Assembly: GCF_048595215.1 (NCBI RefSeq)
Contig: NZ_JBMDWJ010000187.1
Location: 1 to 10,852, forward strand
DNA length: 10,852 nt
Direction of reading: 5' to 3'
Origin: Siphonobacter sp048595215
GTDB lineage: Bacteria; Bacteroidota; Bacteroidia; Cytophagales; Spirosomataceae
How positions within the stretch are numbered: position 1 is the stretch's first letter; each line of letters starts with the position of its first letter. A program made the position numbers and the translations under genes. Shown here in pieces: positions 6,598 through 10,852 of the stretch. Below the pieces are notes generated by a model, which ran no database searches, was not told where the DNA came from, and worked only from the letters and a program-made list of their open reading frames with translations.

Positions 6598-7731
6598 TTA
6601 AACAGGAACGGCCCTTTCGGTTTCCACCCGGCTTACGCTCGAATAGAGTGCCAGATTGAGTATGATCAGAAAAGTGTCTTCGGTTTCCACGCATCGTAAT
6701 TCATAGGTGTTGGGATACAGCAAGTCCAGACGTTTCCGAACGTTTTGCAGGCCGATTCCGCCCATACCCGTACGAATCTCCTCCGCATCACGGCTATTGA
6801 TGAGCTTAAAAAACAACTCATCATCCTGCACGTACAGGTCCAGGCTAATCCAGGCCTGATCGAGCTGGGTGCTAGTACCGTGTTTGAAACTATTTTCCAG
6901 AAAAGGAATCAGCAACAGCGGTGCAATGTTTTTCCCGGTATAGTCTCCACTGATTTGCAGGGAAACGTCCAGCCGATCACCGTATCGCAATTGTTCCAGC
7001 TCGATATAATTCTTTAAAAAGTGAATTTCCTTTTCCAGCGGTACTTCCTCAGCATTGCATTCATAGAGCATGTACCGAAGCAGGGACGAAAGTTTGAGAA
7101 CGATTTCCGGCGAACGCGGGGAGTTTTTCAGCGTTAAGGCATACAGATTATTCAGCGTATTAAACAGAAAATGCGGGTGCAGCTGCGATTTGAGTAACTG
7201 TAGTTCGGCTCCGAGTTTTTCCCGTTGTACCTGACCAAAGGCTTCTTGCTGCTTCACTAAGTTCTTCATAATGACGATGGCGGCAACGAACCCCCCAACC
7301 GTCGTTCCTCCGCGTACGCCCGCCAATAATCCGAGTAAAATACTATGACTTCGAAACGGAAACTTAATGATGGCCCGGTAATGCCGCAGCACCAGTTCGC
7401 CCACGGCAAAGGCCCCCACCGCCTGAATGATGATGATTGCAATAAAACCCAACAGAAAAAAGCCAAATTGTTTGGTATAGAAAAAGCGCGGAATCAGCCA
7501 GTAAGCCAGCAGATAGGCGAATACGGCGTGCGAAAAAATGGTAAAACAAATGGCTTCGATGAGCGTCAGTAGAAACACCTGTGTATCCGGTGGTTCCATG
7601 CCTCGCATATTCACGGGCAAATAGATCAGGGTAGAAAACACTATCCAGCTCATCCATAAGAGCAGGTGCCGCCGAATCCGATCCCGGGGTTTGGTAGAAA
7701 AAATGAAATGGTAGCCGAAGGTAGATTTCAT
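6598..7731 (-). CDS. LytS-type sensor histidine kinase (His_kinase family)
   Basis: 377 residues from the ATG at 7731; a TTG two codons earlier is open but less likely. The N-terminal half is membrane-embedded, with hydrophobic segments near 22-40, 52-80, 88-112 and 130-157. A short helical linker (158-180) leads into LKSQLHPHFLFNTLNNLY (180-197), the phosphoacceptor box, with His187 the probable phosphorylation site. The ATP-binding region has the N-box PFLENSFKHG (276-285, Asn280) and the G-box GMGGIGLQNV (322-331). This domain order defines the LytS/YehU-like kinases. There is no separate extracellular sensor domain, so the signal is probably sensed in the membrane or through partners. It is first in an operon with the LytTR regulator 14 nt downstream. 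The signal cannot be read from the sequence. Confidence 0.94.
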   Translation of the reverse strand: MKSTFGYHFIFSTKPRDRIRRHLLLWMSWIVFSTLIYLPVNMRGMEPPDTQVFLLTLIEAICFTIFSHAVFAYLLAYWLIPRFFYTKQFGFFLLGFIAIIIIQAVGAFAVGELVLRHYRAIIKFPFRSHSILLGLLAGVRGGTTVGGFVAAIVIMKNLVKQQEAFGQVQREKLGAELQLLKSQLHPHFLFNTLNNLYALTLKNSPRSPEIVLKLSSLLRYMLYECNAEEVPLEKEIHFLKNYIELEQLRYGDRLDVSLQISGDYTGKNIAPLLLIPFLENSFKHGTSTQLDQAWISLDLYVQDDELFFKLINSRDAEEIRTGMGGIGLQNVRKRLDLLYPNTYELRCVETEDTFLIILNLALYSSVSRVETERAVPV

Positions 7732-7778
7732 GGTCAACTAAAGATTCCTAAACGCGTTTTTCGTTGCACGGGTCTTCT

Positions 7779-7856
7779 GAAATTTAGCTGAATGCCAGCG
7801 GAATTCAGCCCAGTGAACCGGTTTTTCTACGAACGACGGGCTTTCATCGCTGAATG
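7779..7856. promoter_or_regulatory. Candidate control region of the two-component operon: GCTGAAT repeats
   Basis: GCTGAAT occurs at 7787-7793, in inverted orientation (ATTCAGC) at 7803-7809, and again forward at 7849-7855. The first two form a 7-bp inverted repeat with a 9-bp spacer. Immediately downstream on the minus strand is TAAATTTC (7786 to 7779), one mismatch from TAnnTTTG and about 47 nt before the kinase ATG. The inverted repeat would thus cover about -10 to -33 of that promoter. Binding by the cognate LytTR regulator (autoregulation) is a reasonable guess but unproven, since LytTR sites are usually direct repeats. Confidence 0.35.
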
Positions 7857-7959
7857 ACTTTTGCCGACGATCAGTACGCTCCGTAGACTCAAACGCTGCT
7901 CTCTGACCTACGAAAGCAGCTACCGGGCTATTTCCTCCGTTAGGCCATTTCCACGCTGT

Positions 7960-7967
7960 TACTTTTG
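7960..7967 (+). promoter_or_regulatory. TAnnTTTG -7 element of the small secreted protein gene
   Basis: TACTTTTG is an exact match to the Bacteroidota -7 consensus, on the plus strand 53 nt before the ATG at 8021. The predicted leader is about 48 nt. No convincing TTTG lies at -33. It fits as the promoter of the only convincing plus-strand gene here. Confidence 0.45.
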
Positions 7968-8020
7968 AACCGTCCATCAACGACCAATCCATCAGCTATC
8001 AACCTTCATTTATAATCGTC

Positions 8021-8347
8021 ATGAAAAAGCAACTAGCAACCCTGTTCTTTTTAGCCCTACTTGGCACAGCCGCTCAAGCTCAGAAAAAGGAATTGCAACC
8101 TAAAACGGGCTTTTGGGTAGTAGAGGATAACCTTCGTACAAAACAAGGCTCCATCGTTCGCTTCTACGCGGAAAATGGAACCCTGATTTACGAGGAAAAA
8201 CTCGAAGATCTTCGATTGAATATCAGTCGAAAAAAAGTAGTCAAACGACTCGATGCAACCTTGACTCAGGTCCTGAATCGCTCTCGTACCCTACCCTCAC
8301 TGTCCGAATCTGAAAACTATGTAAAAGTGGCTTTCAAGAAGAATTAA
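8021..8347 (+). CDS. Small secreted protein of unknown function
   Basis: 108 residues. A clear signal peptide (MKKQLATLFFLALLGTAAQA) would be cut after Ala20, leaving a basic mature protein of 88 residues. It has an FWVVEDNLRTKQGSIVRFY stretch (31-49), an ENGTLIYEEKLEDLRL segment (51-66) that looks like beta strands, and a Lys/Arg-rich helix-like stretch (67-88). No Cys remains after cleavage and no lipobox is present, so it is probably periplasmic or exported. I do not recognise a named domain. It has its own promoter element and is followed 25 nt later by a strong bidirectional terminator, so it is a stand-alone gene. It diverges from the two-component operon and converges on the GH5 gene. 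The signal peptide, promoter and terminator make it a real gene; its function is open. Confidence 0.8.
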   Translation: MKKQLATLFFLALLGTAAQAQKKELQPKTGFWVVEDNLRTKQGSIVRFYAENGTLIYEEKLEDLRLNISRKKVVKRLDATLTQVLNRSRTLPSLSESENYVKVAFKKN

Positions 8348-8372
8348 GTACATTACCTCATCATAAGCAAGC

Positions 8373-8401
8373 AAAAAGCTCGTTCAATGAACGAGCTTTT
8401 T
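8373..8401. terminator. Bidirectional rho-independent terminator
   Basis: AAAAAGCTCGTTC (8373-8385) pairs perfectly with GAACGAGCTTTTT (8389-8401) around a 3-nt loop. The T-run is present on both strands. It sits between the convergent ends of the small secreted protein gene (stop at 8347) and the GH5 gene (stop at 8431), and can serve both. Confidence 0.9.
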
Positions 8402-8430
8402 CTCCATCTACACTTCTTACTCCTAACTAG

Positions 8431-9414
8431 TTAATTGACCTGTAACTGAATGAGCTCGTTTTTAATGTACAGGCCCGCTGGTGTCAGGTGTTCCTTAGCC
8501 CATTTTCCATTCGTTGGAGCACCAGGTTGCAGGATGGCCGTCGTTTCTTTCTTGTCGGTGATATTCCAGTTCACCCAGCTTAGTCGGTGCTTTTCCATCC
8601 AGTTGAGCCAGATTCGGTTTTGTTCCCGGTCAAATTTGCCGTCGCCCGAAGACTCGCCCACGCCCCATTCCGTCACCATTAGCGGAAGACCCAGTTGCAT
8701 GGCCTTTTCCGCCTTAGCCCGTAATCCATCCTGGTGGTAGGGTTCACTGGCGTAAAAGTGGAAGGAGTACGCCAGATTCGTTTGCCCTTTGATGGGGTCA
8801 GCAGCGGCCACATCCACGTCCTGATCCCAGTGGGGACTGCCTACGATGATCAGGTTCTTCGGATCATAGGTACGGATTTCCCGGATCACTTCCTCCGAGT
8901 AGGCCTTGATCACCGGCCAGGTCTGCCGCTCAGGTTCATTCCAGATTTCGTAAATTACCTGGGGATTACCCGCGTATCGCTGAGCCATCGCCCGAAAGAA
9001 AGCCTTCGATTCCTGCAAGTGCTGGTCAGCATTATGGTCATGCCAGTCAATCAATATGTACACCCCATTTTTGATCGCCTGATCCACGACGCGGGTAATC
9101 AGGGCCATTTGGGCTTCCGGTTGTTGCAGATAGCCCGAATCAGGTTGTACCGCCATGGAAGCCCGCAATAGGGTTGTTCGAAAATCTTTACACAGATGAT
9201 CTACAACGTCTGTCGTGTAATACTTTCTCCCGCCCCAGATACTCCAGGAAAAGCTAATTCCCCGCAATTGGGGCGGCTGGCCATTTTTATCGACGATCTG
9301 ATTTCCTTCGACCCGAAGGGCTCCGTGCTTCTGTACGGGGGTTTGACTAAATAGAGGAATACTTAGTCCTAACCAGAGCATTCCGGCCAGACCAATACGA
9401 TTGAATACGTGCAT
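8431..9414 (-). CDS. Secreted GH5 endo-beta-1,4-glucanase (cellulase), subfamily 2 type
   Basis: 327 residues: signal peptide (1-23, ending PLFSQ) then a single GH5 (beta/alpha)8 domain with no carbohydrate-binding module. The hallmark residues are present: Arg84 (LLRAS), His125 (DWHDHN), the acid/base Glu160 in YEIWNEP, His219/Tyr221 (FHFYA), the nucleophile Glu249 in VTEWG, and Trp283 in SWVNWNITDK. The order GSPHWDQDVDVAAADP, then HFYA, TEWG, NWMEKHRLSWVNWN and the C-terminal LTPAGLYIKNEL closely follows Bacillus Cel5A-type enzymes, so hydrolysis of internal beta-1,4-glucosidic bonds with retention is predicted. Mixed-linkage glucan or glucomannan are possible alternatives. It is last in the PUL operon after the susD-like and lipoprotein genes. 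The ATG at 9414 gives the signal peptide; no Shine-Dalgarno is seen. The leader is dominated by the hairpin at 9430-9467. Confidence 0.93.
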   Translation of the reverse strand: MHVFNRIGLAGMLWLGLSIPLFSQTPVQKHGALRVEGNQIVDKNGQPPQLRGISFSWSIWGGRKYYTTDVVDHLCKDFRTTLLRASMAVQPDSGYLQQPEAQMALITRVVDQAIKNGVYILIDWHDHNADQHLQESKAFFRAMAQRYAGNPQVIYEIWNEPERQTWPVIKAYSEEVIREIRTYDPKNLIIVGSPHWDQDVDVAAADPIKGQTNLAYSFHFYASEPYHQDGLRAKAEKAMQLGLPLMVTEWGVGESSGDGKFDREQNRIWLNWMEKHRLSWVNWNITDKKETTAILQPGAPTNGKWAKEHLTPAGLYIKNELIQLQVN

Positions 9415-9420
9415 ACGCTA

Positions 9421-9467
9421 CAAAATAAACCCTCATGCTCGCTTTTCAGGAAAAAGCAGCATGAGGG
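9421..9467 (-). terminator. Intra-operon hairpin with U-tract between lipoprotein and GH5 genes
   Basis: CCCTCATGCT (9430-9439) pairs perfectly with AGCATGAGGG (9458-9467). After a bulged base GCTTTT (9441-9446) pairs with AAAAGC (9452-9457), leaving a 5-nt loop. On the minus strand it is followed by TTTATTTTG (9429 to 9421). This has the form of a rho-independent terminator, beginning 16 nt after the lipoprotein stop and ending 6 nt before the GH5 ATG. GH5 expression would need read-through, or the hairpin may stabilise the upstream mRNA. Confidence 0.75.
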
Positions 9468-9483
9468 CAAATGGAAAAAAACC

Positions 9484-10557
9484 TTACTTAACCAAAATCA
9501 GATCATCGAAATAGAACGTCTCATCCTGCTTATCGGGGCCTTTGATCCGGAAGCCGATCTGCTTGAGGGTTTTACCCGCCGACCAGAAGTCCATATCCGA
9601 CAACTTGATTTTGAAGTACGTCCAGGTGTTGGCTTTTACGTCGATTTTGTTTTTCTCGATATACTCCCCGAAACCTACGGAGGCGGCATCGGTCGTCAGG
9701 TACAACGTGTAATCAGCGGACGCTCCCTTGATCCAACCCGAAACGTAAGTGTACGCAGACGAATACGCCAATCCCGGCATCGAAAACCCAATCAGGTGCC
9801 AGTTGCCCTTCTGGAAGTTTTTACCCACCGAGGCCGTTCCCGACTTGAATTCTTTCGTACTGATCGCTGCCGCATCGCCCCAGGAGGCATCGGTTACGCC
9901 CGTCGCGTAGGCATCCAGGAAGATGGGATACGCCTGCTCCACGTTGACGAATTCCTGAGCGGTCTTCATCATTCCCGTGGTATTGTTAATATCCAGCGTG
10001 GCCCGGCCCACGGTCGTCGTAGGCATTTCGAGCACGAGTTTCTTCTTCTCTTTGGATACAATTTTAGCTACGGTCGTGGTACCCGAAAGTTTTACCGCCG
10101 TGACGTCTTCGAGGTTATTACCCGTCAGCGTTACGGTTACTCCTTTGGTAAAATTGTAATTGGATACGTCCGTAATCGTCGGGTAGGCCAGTACGCGGAA
10201 CGGTACGGATACGGTTCGCCCTTCGCTGTTCGTAAACGTAATATTCTGTACCCCACCCGCTGCCTCTTCGGGTACGCGGAAAATGAGAGCATTTTCTGTA
10301 TTCAGTGTCGGTTGAAAACCAGCCGCTACGCTTTGCTTTTCGAATACAATCGCCCGCATATCACCCAGCCCGGTTCCTTTCAAGGTGACGACCGAACCGC
10401 CCGAAGCGGAGTCGGGGGTAATAGCAGTGGCTACGGGATTACCGGGTTTTATTTGCGGTCTTCCATCGGTATCTTCAGTACAGCCATTCAGTACGAAGCC
10501 CGCTCCCAGCATCAGTATGGGCAGGGCAGCCCGGGTAAAAAAAGTAGGTATGTTCAT
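9484..10557 (-). CDS. Surface glycan-binding lipoprotein with two IPT/TIG domains (SGBP-B-like)
   Basis: 357 residues. A signal peptide ends in the lipobox LNGC with Cys26; the following TEDTD is acidic, like the Bacteroidota lipoprotein export signal that sends lipoproteins to the cell surface. Residues 42-124 (ITPDSASGGSVVTLKGTGLG..., closing VPFRVLAYP) and 125-207 (ITDVSNYNFTKGVTVTLTGNNLE..., closing QEFVNVEQ) are two IPT/TIG immunoglobulin-like domains. Residues 208-357 form a beta-rich C-terminal domain with several Trp/Tyr residues (WHLIGF 253-258, YVSGWIKG 271-278, WTYFKIKL 312-319) ending FYFDDLILVK, the pattern of jelly-roll carbohydrate-binding domains. This is the plan of PUL surface glycan-binding proteins such as SGBP-B, which hold the polysaccharide next to the SusCD complex. 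The gene starts 19 nt after the susD-like stop, and GGAAGGAA (10573 to 10566) is a plausible ribosome binding site. The ligand is probably the GH5 substrate, by context. Confidence 0.85.
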   Translation of the reverse strand: MNIPTFFTRAALPILMLGAGFVLNGCTEDTDGRPQIKPGNPVATAITPDSASGGSVVTLKGTGLGDMRAIVFEKQSVAAGFQPTLNTENALIFRVPEEAAGGVQNITFTNSEGRTVSVPFRVLAYPTITDVSNYNFTKGVTVTLTGNNLEDVTAVKLSGTTTVAKIVSKEKKKLVLEMPTTTVGRATLDINNTTGMMKTAQEFVNVEQAYPIFLDAYATGVTDASWGDAAAISTKEFKSGTASVGKNFQKGNWHLIGFSMPGLAYSSAYTYVSGWIKGASADYTLYLTTDAASVGFGEYIEKNKIDVKANTWTYFKIKLSDMDFWSAGKTLKQIGFRIKGPDKQDETFYFDDLILVK

Positions 10558-10576
10558 TGCTTAGGTTCCTTCCAGC

Positions 10577-10852
10577 TTATTTGTAATAGGGTACGGGATC
10601 TTTGGCTAACTCGGGGTCCTGGATAATCTCGCCCGCCGGAATGGGCAGGTACATTTTATCCTCCGTAAATGTGGTGATGTAATTGGCTCCCGTGGCCGTA
10701 CCCCGGTTCTGCTTCTGAATCATCGCTTTCGCCTTGGCAAAGCCCTGCCGCTGGATGTCGTACCAGTAATCACCTTCGAAGGCGAATTCCACGCGGCGTT
10801 CGTGCAGAATATCGTCAATGGTAAACGACGTTCGGGGTGACAGTCCCGCCCG
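10577..10852 (-). CDS. SusD/RagB-family outer-membrane nutrient-binding protein, C-terminal end only
   Basis: The frame is open from the window edge to the stop at 10577, giving the last 91 residues; a GTG at 10792 is internal, not a start. The end has the SusD signature: IDDILHERRVEFAFEGDYWYDIQRQGFAKA, then a Lys/Gln-rich stretch and a terminal MYLPIPAGEIIQDPEL segment. SusD-family lipoproteins cap the SusC TonB-dependent transporter at the cell surface and bind glycans. A susC-like gene is expected further upstream, outside the window. The lipoprotein gene follows after 19 nt, so the two are co-transcribed. Confidence 0.93.
   Translation of the reverse strand, partial: RAGLSPRTSFTIDDILHERRVEFAFEGDYWYDIQRQGFAKAKAMIQKQNRGTATGANYITTFTEDKMYLPIPAGEIIQDPELAKDPVPYYK

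Noticed and set aside
6584..6694. Extended N-terminus for the response regulator (281 residues)
   Set aside because: It would overlap the kinase gene by about 100 nt, and the extra 37 residues are Arg/Gly-rich and unlike any receiver domain; the start at 6583 fits the family.
7738..7992. 84-codon minus-strand open frame just upstream of the kinase gene
   Set aside because: It occupies the divergent promoter region, has no domain and no credible start signals.
9409..10626. 405-codon plus-strand open frame antisense to the lipoprotein gene
   Set aside because: It is the complement of a gene with lipobox, TIG domains and operon spacing; its translation is Arg/Gly/Tyr-rich with no domain, so it is an effect of codon use on the other strand.
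1..10852. Transposase, integrase, tRNA or rRNA genes
   Set aside because: None was recognised by eye on either strand; short tRNA genes cannot be fully excluded without a covariance search.

Overview
The window looks like chromosomal DNA from a Bacteroidota bacterium, probably of the Cytophagales (Spirosoma/Siphonobacter type); the exact lineage is inference. The evidence is a SusD-family C-terminus in tandem with a surface-type IPT/TIG lipoprotein and a secreted GH5 enzyme (a polysaccharide utilisation locus, PUL), a LytS/LytTR two-component pair, several copies of the Bacteroidota -7 promoter element TAnnTTTG, and few Shine-Dalgarno sequences. All genes but one lie on the minus strand.

Layout, left to right. 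1-331: 5' part of an NTF2/SnoaL-like protein gene, minus strand, with a clear promoter and a 20-bp palindrome at its probable transcription start. 332-790: gene-free, with a hairpin at 731-762. 791-2548: a secreted protein made of two SGNH hydrolase domains, each with a visible Ser/Asp-His set. 2549-3080: gene-free, holding a GC-rich repeat block, a long imperfect hairpin and a smaller inverted repeat. 3081-5435: a large MscS-type mechanosensitive channel with a periplasmic helical N-terminus. 5436-5848: leader of the channel gene and a strong terminator for the next operon. 5849-7731: a two-gene operon, LytS-type sensor kinase then LytTR response regulator. 7732-8020: divergent promoter region with three copies of a 7-bp motif. 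8021-8347: a small secreted protein of unknown function, the only convincing plus-strand gene. 8373-8401: a bidirectional terminator. 8431-10852: 3' end of a PUL, transcribed susD-like, then surface glycan-binding lipoprotein, then GH5 endoglucanase, with a strong hairpin between the last two.

How the genes work together. In the PUL, the SusD-like protein and the lipoprotein would capture a beta-glucan chain at the cell surface and the GH5 enzyme would cut it; GH5 subfamily 2 motifs point to beta-1,4-glucan. The tandem SGNH protein could remove acetyl or acyl groups from glycans but is 6 kb away and not in the same operon. The kinase and regulator form a self-contained signalling pair whose target is not visible.

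No wholly new system is evident. The items most worth a second look are the intra-operon hairpin just ahead of the GH5 start codon, the palindrome at the NTF2-like promoter, the repeated motif upstream of the two-component operon, and the structured gene-free stretch at 2641-2972.
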